This document shows positions 44,200 to 56,568 of a stretch of DNA of 64,000 nt, in pieces. A program made the translations under genes and the position numbers. The stretch is from Malachius bipustulatus (lineage: Eukaryota > Arthropoda > Insecta > Coleoptera > Melyridae), in assembly GCA_910589415.1 (NCBI GenBank), contig OU342638.1, positions 35,375,579 to 35,439,578 on the forward strand, in the 5' to 3' direction. The notes beneath the pieces are model-generated. The model searched no databases. It saw nothing but the letters and a program-made list of their open reading frames with translations, and was not told the origin of the DNA. The stretch's first letter is position 1, and each line of letters starts with the position of its first letter.

Positions 44200-46424
44200 G
44201 GCAGGGGGTTTGTGGGCTATACCTCGTCTTTTCGCAAGAAATTATTAAATTGGCGTAATTGTCTTGAAATCGTTAAAAAAATGAATTTTTCAGAACGCCA
44301 ATTGAAGCAAAACCTTTTTTTTAGCCGGTGCGATATTGTTCCTTTTTCGCAAAATGTTAACACCCATGTCTTCTCCATAAAATCAGGGAGCTTTTTTTCA
44401 ATTCAAGACATATAAATATTGTTTTTTTTTTAAGTTACCTTCATTGACTAATTTCGGCAACCTGACCTAACCTGAAATCTTACAATCACCTGGAGTCCAG
44501 CAGAAATTAATAATATGTCTCCACGTATAATAAGATGAAAGATAATAAGATAAGAAGATATGAACTTCTTGTTTCTTTCCAACGTTCTTCAAATCCTAAC
44601 ATCAGAAGTGGGATGAATCCATGACGTGCAAGGTTTGCTTTCTGGTGTGCCTAACTGCCTTTTTGGCTTTTTTTTTAAATCAGGGAATGCTGCTATTAAT
44701 GTATATATTGTAAAATTAGGTTCTGGTGGTGTGTAAATCACTTTTTTCTTATTATTTAGGGGTTGAAAAATCAGCCGGAATCATTTTTTTCTTATTCTTG
44801 CTGCTGAAATGAACCAGCTAACTTGCCTGCTCTTGATTCTTTGAGGGGTGCATAAACGAAAAAGGAAATGGTCATAATTTTTTTGTAGCTTTATAATAAT
44901 CATCCCTTAATTAATAAACTTCATTTACAAGATTAAATTAATTATTTATTTCGAAATGTTTGAACGATCTTATAATTTATTGATTGAGATATTCAAATAT
45001 TATTGACTTAATAGGTTATTTAAAAAAGAATGCTTTTCCTTTGATTGATTCTTGAGTAATGAAATTTCCACCCCTCGAAATGTTACCATAACACAATAGG
45101 GGTCAAGTATAGTAAGAGCCTAATTATCCGAATGTAAATGAACTTATCGCGGACAAATATCAACGTGTTAATATACGACAGTTGTCCAATTTTTAACATT
45201 TGGAGATCCGAAGTAAGATAGTCTAACGGACTTCTATATGGAACGAGAGATATTAATATACGGTCTGTTGGGTTAATATTACATGAGCCACCAACTCCAA
45301 CTCCACCACCACCACCGCCGCCGAGTATAGGTATAGGTACAGTCAGGGCCGAGACTCTTGAACACTTTTTCTACTCATAGATGTTATTTTTTCCTGACAA
45401 ATAATTATGAAGGAATTTGGTCTTTTATTATTATTTTACTCCATCTATTAGAGATCTAGATCTATGATCTGGTTCGGTAGGTATATAGAAGCTGAAGCTG
45501 TAAGTGGAAATTACCTCTTACAAAAAAAAAAAAAAACGATTCTCTCATTAAAAATCAAGTTCGATAAAATTTACCATCAGAAGTGGGATCACTTTTTTAA
45601 GTCATGGAATTATGCCCTGTATAGTAGGACCTGATGTAAATTAGGACTTATTTTTGTTTCCGAGTGTACCCTTGTCCACCTATATCGGGTCTCAAATAAA
45701 ACGTATTACTCTCCAGACAGTATTTCTGACAAACATACATATATCGATAGCATTTGCATGTCCACGAATAAAAGGCCTGAAATAAATTAGCTTTTTATTA
45801 AAATTAACGCCGTAATACGCATAATTGTATGATCGTATTTCCACGACCCGAATCGATAACGTATATATGTGTCATAACTGGGAAAATTTATTACCTTTTG
45901 AAATTATTTTTACGAGATGGAAAACGGTTTTATTTTTCATCGGCACTTTATAAGCATTTTATTACGGGAGAAAATAATACCTGCCTGCTTATTCCGGGAG
46001 AGAAGAAATGGATTGCTTTTATTACCGAACACACGACACGATTTCTTAATCAATTATGCTGATTAAGGACTGGGGGTGGATTTGTTTATATTTAACGGGT
46101 CCTTTTTTATCTTTTTTTATCCTTCTCCTGTTACTACACGAGTATCACTATTTGGTGATGGAAATGTGCAATAATACCACCGCTAGTTTGCAATTGCTTT
46201 CCTGAAAAGCAAAAAAACTAGATACACGTCAAAATACAGGAATTTAGTAAGATAATCTGGAAAAAGAACGCATTCAATGTGGAATATATTTTTTTATTCA
46301 TTATTAATAGAGTAGAAAAGAATTAAAATAAATAAGAAGGGGTAACAAAAAAGAAGAATTTTTTTGATTCTTGAAAAATGTGGTGGAATGAATAACTACA
46401 AAAGCAAGAAAAGAAAAGTCGAAC
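44200..46424. other. unique DNA, no gene seen
   Basis: It contains two further TCAGAAGTGGGAT words (44602-44614 and 45577-45589), 975 bp apart, and a CCACCACCACCGCCGCC tract near 45305. Open frames are at most 77 codons. Confidence 0.4.
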
Positions 46425-48110
46425 AAGCGCAGCAAAATGTTCAAAATCAAGGCCGTTTATAAAGTAAAGTCACACAGTCCACACTTGTCATTTGTCACAC
46501 AGTCTACAGGCTCTTATGACAAGGCTTGAAAACTCTCGAGGGATGGAACCTTAAAAGCAAAAAAAAAACGTTAAAAGAGCTTTCATAAATTGAAGTCACT
46601 AAAAAAAGTCTCACAGTCAACAAAATCCTGACAAATCTTCCGAGATCAAACCTTAAAAAACAATACAAGAAGAAGTGAATTTTAAACTTTATCAAGAATC
46701 CACACCATTAATAAATTAAAATCACACAGTCCACGCCATCATGCGAGACAAAACCTTATAAATAATTGAAAAAGGTAAATGGAAAAGTACAGCGAAATTG
46801 CTCAAAATCAAGACCGTTTATAAACTAAAGTCACACAGTCCATACTTTCCCTCGGTCTACAAAATAGTGACAAGGCCCTTCAAAAATTTCATGGATGGAA
46901 TCAGGAAGAAAACCGTAGAAAAATGTGCAACAAAATTTACAAAAAACAGGGCCGTTTATAAATTAAAGTCACACAGTCCACACTTTCCCTCAGAGTGTAC
47001 AAAATCTTGACAAGGCCCTTGAAATATTTCGGGGTTGGAACCAGGAAAAAAAAACCGTAGAAAAAAGTGCAACAAAATTTAAAAAAAAAAAAAAAACAGG
47101 GCCGTTTATAAAATCACACAGTCCACACTTCCCCTCACAGTGTACAAAATCTTGACGAGGCCCTTGAAATATTTCGGGGATGGAACCAGGAAAAAAAACC
47201 GTAGAAAAAAGTGCAACAAAATTTTCAAAAAAAAAAACAGGGCCGTTTATAAAATCACACAGTCCACACTTTCCCTCAGAGTGTACAAAATCTTGACAAG
47301 GCCCTTGAAATATTTCGGGGATGGAACCAGGAAAAAAACCGTAGAAAAAAGTGCAACAAAATTTTCCAAAAAAAAAAACAGCGCTGTTTATGAAATCACA
47401 CAGTCCACACTTCCCCTCACAGTGTACAAAATCTTGACAACACCCTTGAAAGATTTAGGGGATGGAAAAAGGATAAAAACCATAGAAAAAGTGCAAATTT
47501 TCAAAAATCAAGGCCGTTTATAAACTAAAATCACACAGTCCACACTTCCTTTCACAGTCTACAAAATCTTAACAAGGCCCTTGAAACATTTCGGAGATGA
47601 AACCAGGAAAAAAACCGTAGAAAAAAGTGCAACAAAATTTACAAAAAACAGGGCCGTTTATAAAGTCAGACAGTCCACACTTCTCACATTGTACAAAATC
47701 TTGACAAGGCCCTTGAAAAATTTTGGGGATGGAACCAGGAAAAAAAACCGTAGAAAAAAGTGCAACAAAATTTTCAAAAAAAAAACAGGGCCGTTTATAA
47801 AGTCAGACAGTCCACACTTCTCCTCACATTGTACAAAATCTTGACAAGGCCCTTGAAAAATTTCGGGGTGGGAATCAGGAAAAAACCGTAGAAAAAAGTG
47901 CAACAAAATTTTCAAAAAAAAAAAACAGGGCCGTTTATAAAATCACACAGTCCACACTTCCCCTCACAGTGTACAAAATCTTGACAAGACCCTTGAAAAA
48001 TTTAGGGGATGGAAAAAGGATAAAAACCATAGAAAAAGTGCAAATTTTCAAAAATCAAGGCCGTTTATAAACTAAAGTCACACGGTCAACAAAATCTAAA
48101 TCGAAAAAGT
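46425..48110 (+). repeat. ~110-145-bp satellite family S, about 13 copies, plus orientation
   Basis: CACACAGTCCACACTT recurs near 46471, 46722, 46832, 46970, 47115, 47255, 47398, 47532, 47668, 47806 and 47944, usually after GGGCCGTTTATAAA and before GTACAAAATCTTGACAAGGC, then GGGGATGGAACCAGGAAAAA and AAACCGTAGAAAAAAGTGCA. The central copies are nearly identical and the edges decay. Frames of 70-127 codons here are satellite translation. Confidence 0.95.
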
Positions 48111-48639
48111 GAATCGTGAAAGTGCAGCAAATTTTTCAAAAATCGGCACCAATAAAATTGCCATAAAATGCTCATAAAGGGTTTTAGAAATTTAGCAATT
48201 TTTATACACTTTTGCTACCCTAACTGGCTTATTAATAGAAAAAAATCAAAAAAATTTTGCACTACCCAGCGTAAAGTTTGGAGAAAGTTCTTCCCATCCT
48301 GTTAATTTAATTTTAAAGCCTTTTTTTTAGTTCTTTCACATACAAAAAAACCCCCGTTTTACCTAACCCAAAATTTAAACGGACTCCCTTGATTGAAAAT
48401 TGCGGTCTGAAATGGTGTCTGAAGAACTTTTTTTTTGCTCGAATTTTAAAGGGACACCCTGTAGAAGTAACGCGACTTTAGGAAATTATTTTAACAAAAA
48501 ACCTAAGTACTTCATAAGTTTTACTAAAGTGCAAAATTTCGCTCACTAGCCCTTAAAGATGAAGCTGCAGGGGCGTTTTGAAATTGAAAATCGAAAAATG
48601 CCGATTTGGGGGAAATAAAATACATAAATACATAATTAT

Positions 48640-49470
48640 ACAGGATGCCCGGAAAGATCATCTAGGTAGGTACCTGGAAAAGAAGGTGCTCTTAAATTAA
48701 AAAAATCTCCTTTAAACTTATACACCTAGACCCTATAGACGTACCGTTTTCAAGATACCGACAGGGTGCAAAAAAATTCTTTTTAGTTTTTTGCCAATAT
48801 CTCAGGAACTCCTAGGCACACTTCATGCTTAAGTAATCCCCTTGTTTTCACTGTAAAAACAGGTTTAAAAAAAATTGAGTGACGTAGAATTTGAATACTT
48901 TGAGGGGGTCAACTCCTCAACTTCTACGCCACTGGAATAATAATGGGATTTTAAGAAGCCCTTTTATAGAACCGCCCATGTTTCCTACACCAAATAGGTA
49001 CTGGTTAACATCCCAAAAGTTAACAGTTTTCGAGAAAAATGGAATTTTAAGAAAAAAATTTAAGAATAATTTTTTACTTTTTCCATTTTTTCAGAAAAGC
49101 TACACCTAATGTTCTCTCTCATAAAATGCCATTTTTATCGGAAACGGTTAACTTTAGAGCCGTTAACCAGGAGTACCTTTATGGTGTAGAAAACATAGGC
49201 GGTTCCAAAGCTCTTCTTAAAATCACATTTATTCCAGTGGCGTAGAAGTTGGGGAGTTTACCGCCTCAAAGTACCCAAAATCTACGCCACTGAATTTTTT
49301 TAAAACCTTTATTTTACGACGAAAATAAGGGGATCAGTGAACGCATAGTGTGTATAAGAGCTGAACATTGTATCTCATAACGGTTCTCGAGATATTGACA
49401 AAAAACTGAAAAAAGGCTTTTTTTGACACCCTGCGTATCTTGAAAACGGTACGTCTAAGTTATATAAATT
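48640..49470. mobile_element. fold-back element with ~370-bp arms
   Basis: The left ACGTACCGTTTTCAAGATAC (about 48740) pairs with the right GTATCTTGAAAACGGTACGT (about 49435). CAACTTCTACGCCACTGGAA (about 48918) pairs with TTCCAGTGGCGTAGAAGTTG-like sequence (about 49231), and TTTCCTACACCA pairs with TGGTGTAGAAAACA (about 49182). The centre lies near 49085. No transposase frame. The TACAGGATGCCC word at 48650 may be its true left end. Confidence 0.8.
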
Positions 49471-49533
49471 TTATATTCATTTATTTTTTATTTAGATCAC
49501 TTTTTTCTAGATACATATGCTATTTCCGGTATA

Positions 49534-49640
49534 TACAGGGTGTCCATTATACCTATACAGGGTGTCCGAACTCATTCAAGTCGGTCTCTGTTGCCCAAAC
49601 AATTAATTTTATTCAGAATTCTCCCAATTTGAAATTATTT
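49534..49640 (+). mobile_element. two adjacent TACAGGGTGTCC transposon ends
   Basis: TACAGGGTGTCC occurs at 49534 and again at 49556. The second continues with AAGTCGGTCTCTGTTGCCC, shared with 10042-10110. Two ends 22 bp apart suggest nested or tandem insertions. Confidence 0.5.
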
Positions 49641-50699
49641 TGGACTATTAAGAGTGTCCCATATATAACAGTGGCATATCAAAGTTATTTTTTTTCAAAT
49701 GGAGAATAATGAGAACCGTTCAAAATATTTAGACGTTTCTTGGTGGCGAGTGTGCGTCCTGAATAATGTAACGATGACGATTTCGGTTTCCTAACCCGAT
49801 CACGTCTCTTAATCGAAGAAAATCAAACGATATCTCACTGGCACCGCTCCGATAATCCTCGCTATACGTCCACGGTAAAGGTACCTATACCTATTATTAT
49901 CGAGACGCATATAAAAATAAAACCTCAGGCCATAAATCTCTTTATACATACAGCGAAAAAGAATAAACAGTCATTTGTATAATATTCTCATATAACGAAT
50001 CAAGGCCGGAATACGCATACGGAATAAATTCGAGTAAATAAAATCGTCGTGAAAAATCCCACAAGGATTACGCATTCAAATCGCAACCCATTAATAAATC
50101 AAGTATCAATAATAATACGAGAAGGACGAAACCCTTTCGGTTCGGATGAGGAGCGGAGTGTCGCAGCATCCTGCCCGCGGCCCGAATAGTTGTGTAAACA
50201 AATTAGGTCTCCTAGATCGGCCCGGTCCCACACTTTGCATATACGATATTCAAATCAGTCGATTTATTAAAAGGACAGGAGGAGATTTTGGTCGGAATCT
50301 GACCCCGTTTCAATGGGGATGCCCTTATAATGATACGCGATACGACAGCCCTTTATTCTAGTTCAGGTACGAAGAGAGAACGCGCTTTTTTCATTTAAAA
50401 CATCATCGAGGAATGACGATCGGAAGGGGGGAACGGGGAACGGGAGCGGGGTCGTTTTGCATATTTCCGGAACGGGTGAGTGCGTGTATGTGTGAGCGTT
50501 TCCTGCATGTGTGCAAGTGCGGTCGGTTTTGGTTTTCGTATACCTTAACGACATCTTTTCTACCATCGAAGAGCATTTTTTTAATATCGAATATTAACGC
50601 TGAACTAACAACCTTCTTGCGCATCATTCAACCTCATCACAATAATAATTTGTTGATTTTATTGACACAAATTAATCTAATTTGGTGTTCTAAATAAAT
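49641..50699. other. unique DNA, partly CpG-rich, no gene seen
   Basis: A CpG-rich block lies at 50130-50560. Overlapping frames (up to 94 codons plus, 74 minus) show no motif and no splice pattern. Confidence 0.4.
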
Positions 50700-51310
50700 T
50701 GTTTTGGTCCTTCGAGCCGGATAAGAATGCGATTTTCACTTGTTTATAGCACCTGAACTTCTCAATTCAAACTCCAACTGTCAAAACCGGTCTTATTCAT
50801 TGGTTCTTCTCTCAGACGATCAAAAAAGGCAATCACATAAGAAACACTGGTATTTTTTATCTTATCCTCGATCATTTTGGTCCTTCGAGCCGGATAAAAA
50901 ACGAAAGAACGCGATTTTGACTTGTTGATAAAAAAATTTAAACTCCAACTGTCAAAACCAGTCTGTCTTATTTATTGGTTCTTCTCCCAGACGCTCTAAA
51001 AAGGCAACAACATAAGAGACACTGGTATTTTTCATCTTGTACTCGATCTTTTTGGTCCTTCGAGCCTGATAAAAAATAAAAGAATGCGATTTTCACTTGT
51101 TTATAGCACCTGAACTTCTCAATTCAAACTCCAGCTGTCAAAACCAGGCTTATTCATTGGTTCTACTCTCAGACGATCAAAAAAGGCAATCACATAAGAG
51201 TAACTGGTATTTTTCATCTTGTCCTCGATCATTTTGGTCCTTCGAACCGAATAAAAAATATAAAAAATGCGATTTTCACTTGTTTATGTAACACCTGAAC
51301 TCAGATAATT
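50700..51310 (+). mobile_element. tandem miniature LTR/PBS units (TRIM-like), four primer sites
   Basis: TGGTCCTTCGAGCCGGAT is exact at 50705-50722 and 50878-50895, has one change at 51053-51070, and three changes at 51235-51252. Spacing is 173, 175 and 182 bp. Between sites each unit repeats ATGCGATTTTCACTTGTTTA, CAATTCAAACTCCAACTGTC, CTCAGACGATCAAAAAAGGC and TGGTATTTTTCATCTTGTCC, then CTCGATCATTT before TGG. The site is complementary to the insect tRNA-Tyr 3' end with CCA. With so short a unit there is room only for a small LTR and the PBS. The pattern fits a TRIM that has become a tandem repeat. Confidence 0.8.
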
Positions 51311-52435
51311 TAAAAATGCAATAACATATAAGGGCACTCTCATATGGGACACTCTGCGTAGTCCAAATGTATATTTTGGATCTTTTTTTTTTATTTTTAG
51401 TTTGGATATAGTTTTGTTTGGATAGTTTGGATCACTCTTCAACGTGAAATATTCTGTAGCTATGTATCTGCTCCATCAAGTTACAACGCCGTGACCGTTA
51501 CAGCGGCTTATATGATTTTTTAATAGCACTTGCGTTAAACATTTATTTATTGACGTGATCAATTATTTTAATAAACGTTGAGCTGGCAGTTCATCAGGTG
51601 TGAGGGGGCAACGTTTACGCGCGCTTTCGGAAATATGCTAAAGAAGAGACAACGCACCTGTTCGATATCTATTGACGATTCCTGACGTTTCCGGCCTGAA
51701 CGAACAGTTCGGCGTTTTTCAGTTGAAGACAGTTTAATAGTCCTGAGACGACCGTTCGAACCGCGATCCCCCGATTGATTATAGGTCTTCGTCTTCTAAT
51801 AATAATACACGTGTGTTCGTTTCCTTTCCTCACGTCTACATTAGGAGAGCGTAAGTGGCCGGCGAAACACTCGGTATAAACGAGGGCGAGAGGAGAGAAT
51901 CGCCGGGGTTGTGACGGTCTGCAATGTGGACGCGGTTATTTGTCGTTTGGTTTCAATAACGTTGAGCTGGTTCGATTTTGGTTTAAAGTAGATTTTTATT
52001 AATAATCCGGATATAACGGACGATAATACCGGATATAACGAATAATAATTTTGTTTCTCATCATGAAAATCATAAAAACACCTTCCTTGTCAATAAAAAA
52101 AGCCATCACATATATCTTTTTTAAGGGATGAATGCCTGAATTTTCGGTATATGTCTTCAAGGGTCCTATTTTTTGGTCCAAATCACCATTACGCTTCAAG
52201 AACAGTAATTAGAGTCAAAATATATTCAAGTTAATTTTGATAGCAAAATTAGGAGAGAAATATCGATGTTTCGCTTTTCTTAAAGCTCATCAGCCTGCCA
52301 TACCAATACATCTCAACCAAAAATACACCACAAGGAGGCTTTCCAATCTGAGAGAACATGGTATAAGAAAAAAAACTGTGGTAAAATCGGGAATTTTCGA
52401 TATTTAAAACGCTCCTGTAGCTTTATCTTTCAAGA
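51311..52435. other. unique DNA, partly CpG-rich, no gene seen
   Basis: 51590-51960 is CpG-rich. CCGGATATAACG occurs twice near 52006-52036, a word seen near ends of pogo-like elements, but no inverted partner was found. Confidence 0.35.
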
Positions 52436-52439
52436 TTAG

Positions 52440-53320
52440 TAAACAAAGTTTTGGATCCTTGTAAAACTTTGGAGTGACGTTAGATTTTCGTTGAAAAAAT
52501 TTCCAAAAGTCGCGTTCCTTCTACAGGGTGTTTCTTTAAAATCCCGAAAATCCGGTTTTTGTCACCTCATTTCAGGTCGCAGTTCAATCCAGGGGACTGA
52601 AATTTTTGTGGAAGTAATATGTCCATAAGCAGTGGTCTGGTATTGCACTTGAGTAGAATCGGGCGTGTTGTTTCAAAATGGCGGCCATTAGAATTTTCGG
52701 AAAATAGGTTATTTTTGAACCGCTGCTGTATGAGCAAGATGGGAAAGAAACTTTGAAATAAAATTAACAGGTTTGGAAGAAAATTATTTGAAATTTGTGT
52801 TAATTCAATAAAATTTGCATTATTTCCATTAATAAGCCAGTGGCGTGGATCGGAAAAGGGTAAAAAAGGCTAAATTTCTATAACCATTTATGAGCACATT
52901 TTTAAAGAAATTGAACTGAAATTTTTACAGTAGACAACTATACTAATATGCTTTAGCCCTGGTTAATTTCAAGAATAAAGTAAGAAAAATGGCGGGGATA
53001 TTAAAATTTTTTACATGATTTTTATTTCTCTAAAATTTCAAATTTTCGGTTTTCAAAACTCCCCTATAAGTTTTTTCGAATTTATGAAAGGTATAGTGTA
53101 AAAAATATATTTTTAAAGTAAAGTTAGCCAGTGGCAGGCATAGGAAAAGGGACCAACAAAATTGTTAGTTTTCCAATTTTTTTTTTTTTTAAATTTAATT
53201 TATAAATCCAATTCCTGGCACCTTTTTGAAACGAAATGAAATTTCCACAGTAAACCACTACGCTAATATGACCTGACCATGGAAAATTTCAGCAACCCGA
53301 TTCGAAAAACGGTGAAAATA
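52440..53320 (+). mobile_element. dispersed repeat family D, copy 2 (longest)
   Basis: It shares AAAAGTCGCGTT, CTTCTACAGGGTGTTTC, ATTTCAGGTCGCAGTTC, AGTGGTCTGGTATT, TTTCAAAATGGCGGCC and ATGAGCACATTTTT with copy 1 at 3186, then extends about 400 bp further with CAGTGGCGTGGATCGG and related blocks. Noncoding. Confidence 0.65.
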
Positions 53321-56146
53321 TTCATATCAATTATTGAATCGCACTATTTACGCGATTAATGCGCAAAAAGGTTATCTTACACCGTGCTATAAAATAAAAA
53401 ATCGATTTCTCTGAAACTATATGAGCCCTAGCTTGCTGAATCTTTTTTAAAAAACTTTTCTATAACGTTTTATACATTTAACTTGTCACCCCTTTATTTT
53501 GAGCTGTTGAATTACTAATTTGAAAATAATCGACAGTCTATGTATGTATTCAATTCAGTTCCACTAGAAACGCTCTTGTTTCTTGAGTACATGCTGAAAA
53601 ATTCATTACCGTAGCTCAAACCGTTGCTTTATTAGCGCCATGGATGTTTTAAAAAACACGTATTACTAATAATTTATCAGGAGCAGAAAAAACTACTGAA
53701 AAAAGTTGCACCATTCCATTTCGGATGGACAAAAAAATCATACTCTACAAGACAAGATAGCGAAGGTCGCATATTCTGGTTATTATAGGTACCTTCATAA
53801 AAAACTACTAGAAGAAATAAGCGATCGAGATGGAGCAGGGATTTTACTCAACTAATAAATACAGGACCACCCTGATCGGGAGCTGTATGGAAGAAAAACA
53901 TTACCTACTTGATTCCTGTGCACTGTGCAGTTAGTGGGTGAGTGAACCGATGAACCGAACTGAATATCGATCCGTCAACGCCAGGCATCAGTTTCCAGTT
54001 TTATTTATTGCTAGTACGCACCGGCGCACTGGCGCGCGCTTGGTAGTGGTAGTGGTACTACTACTGTTGTTTAGGTACCAACTGCCATCTTGTCGGGTCA
54101 GGTCAGGTAGCTTTTCTTGATCTGAAAGTTTCCTAATTTATGTGTGTGGTAGTGTGTAGTGTGTAATATTATGGTGGTTACTTAGGTACTTTAATATTGT
54201 GAACTCTGGTGAACTTTACTATAATACATTTCTACGGTAAGAAATGAAATTTGCAGACAGAAATGTTTCTTAGCCCTTAGCCGTAAGTTTACCGGTCGGC
54301 TTGTTAAATTGTGAGTAAACTGCGAGTAGGTGAGTTTTTTTATCGATTATTTTCTCTTTTACAGTTTTTCATCCGTCATTACTACCTATTACTACCTATC
54401 TATTTGTTACTGTTCTCTAATTTTTCCAATCGACCTAATGGTACTTTGGACATGGTGGATGTACCTACGTCACTCCGACTTTTGGGAAAATTTTTACATA
54501 AAACGTTAAGTTATGACCAGTATAGACGAAATCTTGAAAAAAAATTGCGGAATAGACATAAAATATTGAGAAAAATGATTTAAAAGTATCATAAAATTGA
54601 CTAAAAATACATATTTATTTTTCATTTTCTATTAAATTCTCTAAATTTACAGATTCCTAGAATCGATATTGTTGTGCAACGTTGCCAGATTTATTTTTAT
54701 TACTTATATCTTGTGATACCTATAACAATATTTGGTGTAATTTTTGTAATGGTTTGTTAATGTGTGAATAAAATTCTATAAGTTTCTCAATCTAAATTCA
54801 AGGCAAGGATTACTTTCGTTTCCAGGGGTCCCCAAATAGCGATTTTTTTATACTTTTTCTTTTCTTAGTCCCTTTTCTTGAAAGTTCAGGTAAATGAACC
54901 TAACAATGACCAATAACCTGACTTAGGTCACTTTCTAGTTCTGCTCATCCCCATTAAACTCATCCCTCTGCTCATCCCACAATAAAATCGGTATACAGGG
55001 TCTTTCAATAAAAACTCCCAGGCCAATTATTACGAAAACTAAAAGTGGTATATGAATTCATCAGTAAACGCCAGTTTTTAGCCTCTATGAGTGGCTTCAC
55101 AACTGTGTAAAAAATGTGTTTGAATAATACAAGATATAGGTGGCGCCACGGTGCAAAGAATTTTTTAGATGACAGGAACTTTTAAATGTTGTGGGTCTTA
55201 AAGATAATTAATTTTTGATTAAATTATGTCCCATAAAATTTTTTGATAAATCTAATATGAACGAGTATTTTAATTATAAATATTTTGAATATCTTAGCAG
55301 ATTTTAATTTAATTGTGGTAATACAAATTTTAGTGATAAAACGCTCGTGTAGCGCTAAATTATTACGTCCAGTGACGTCTCAGGGGGCGCCTTGACAAAT
55401 AATATTGGCCAACAATAAGACGCCACTGAATTTTTGGTAATTTTTATATTTTTTCGGATTAAGCAACTAAAAATATCCTTTTCTTGTCTGTTAAATTGGT
55501 TTTCCTACGACCACTATTATACAAAACACTACTTTGCGCATCGTTTTTTGGGCGCAAACTAGCAGATTTCTCACGTATCCAAAACTGTGCGACAAAGTGA
55601 CATAACGCATAGCCAAAAATCGTTTCCGTACAGTTTTAATGTAAACAATAGTGATGGGCGGTAACTGAGAACTCACTGTTACTTATTGTTAATGGAATAA
55701 CCATCCATTTAAAGCTTCAAGGTAATAAAATATACACAAATGGGATAAGATAGTAGAACCCGACAAGACTATAAAATACAATATACGAGACAATATACTT
55801 ACTCTTGTGGCGTAATTATTAAAATTTACGAGTTGATCGCTAATAACAGCATTGGTAGCGTTCAAATCAAATTCACGAACGTGAAAACTCGCACACCTCT
55901 AACTTCAATCCACGACTGCGCCTGCGTTGTGTGGAAGTTGCATATCTACCACGTCTCCACGCTCCACGTCACTTTATTTTTAGTTTAGATGCGGAGTCTA
56001 ATAATAAATAATAATAATATTGTCGGTAAAATTAATTGATTTAACAGTATATAATAGTAATATTAAAAAGTCATTGGTAGAATTGAAAATAATACCTACC
56101 TAGGTAGGTAGGTAGAAAAAATAAACTTTAGTTACCTATCATTATA
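53321..56146. other. mixed DNA, no gene recognised
   Basis: A 90-codon frame (54311-54583) ends in a basic segment, YDQYRRNLEKKLRNRHK, but has a very hydrophobic N-terminal half and no recognised family, so I leave it uncalled. A TACAGGGTCTTTC transposon-end-like word lies at about 54993. CAGTGACGTCT (about 55370) and AGACGCCACTG (about 55419) form a short inverted pair. Confidence 0.35.
56101..56115 (+). repeat. (TAGG)n tract
   Basis: Nearly four TAGG units directly after a CCTACC word. It lies just upstream of the recombinase-like fragment. Confidence 0.9.
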
Positions 56147-56356
56147 ATGGATTGTGATTCCTCTGAATCTGAAGCAGAAAATACACCACCTGCTGAAGTC
56201 AGAAAACAAGCAGGTTTGTGTTCTTTGAATTTGCTACCTGTAGTTTCGAGAGAAAAATACGAATCTGCTTATAAACATTTCATAAATTGGAGAAAAGGTC
56301 ATAAAAGGAGAACATTTTCAGAAAAAAATAATTTATGTGTTAAATTTGTTAAATAA
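56147..56356 (+). pseudogene. N-terminal fragment of a Crypton-like tyrosine recombinase
   Basis: Seen: a 69-codon frame starts MDCDSSESEAEN (acidic), then carries LLPVVSREKYESAYKHFINW and RKGHKRRTFSE, after which it degenerates into KNNLCVKFVK and stops. Known: in insect and other animal genomes, transposon-derived tyrosine recombinases (Crypton/KIAA1958-like) begin with an LLPxxSxxxYxxxYxxFxxW helix followed by a basic linker and a core-binding domain. Here the core-binding and catalytic domains (Arg, His, Arg, Tyr) are absent downstream, and no donor site explains the break. I infer a truncated or decayed copy. It could instead be a domesticated N-terminal exon. Confidence 0.5.
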
Positions 56357-56493
56357 TTAATCTATTAAATTATGGTCGTAGGAAAAGTACTGTGCGTAGC
56401 ACGTGCGGAAAAGAAATTTCACACTCGTGTGAATTGTGAGACTTGTTTTACAATATACTATTTATTGCTTGGTTTTCGAGAAATAAAAATAAA

Positions 56494-56568
56494 AACGATT
56501 TTACTGCATATCCATGGAAATAAAATCATTAAGAAACGTTTTTTCCATTGATATGCAGTAAAATCGTT
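56494..56568. repeat. 25-bp near-perfect inverted repeat with 25-nt loop
   Basis: The left arm starts AACGATTTTACTGCATATC and the right arm ends GATATGCAGTAAAATCGTT. Only one position in 25 mismatches (CATGGA versus CAATGGA context). It could fold as a microRNA-like hairpin or be a tiny MITE; no TACAGGG end is present. Confidence 0.75.

Noticed and set aside
46798..47915. Frames of 70-127 codons with repeated KKTVEK-like peptides
   Set aside because: They are read-through of satellite family S.
54311..54583. 90-codon frame ending in a basic helix
   Set aside because: It might be a coiled-coil tail, but there is no recognised family and the N-terminal half is low-complexity hydrophobic.
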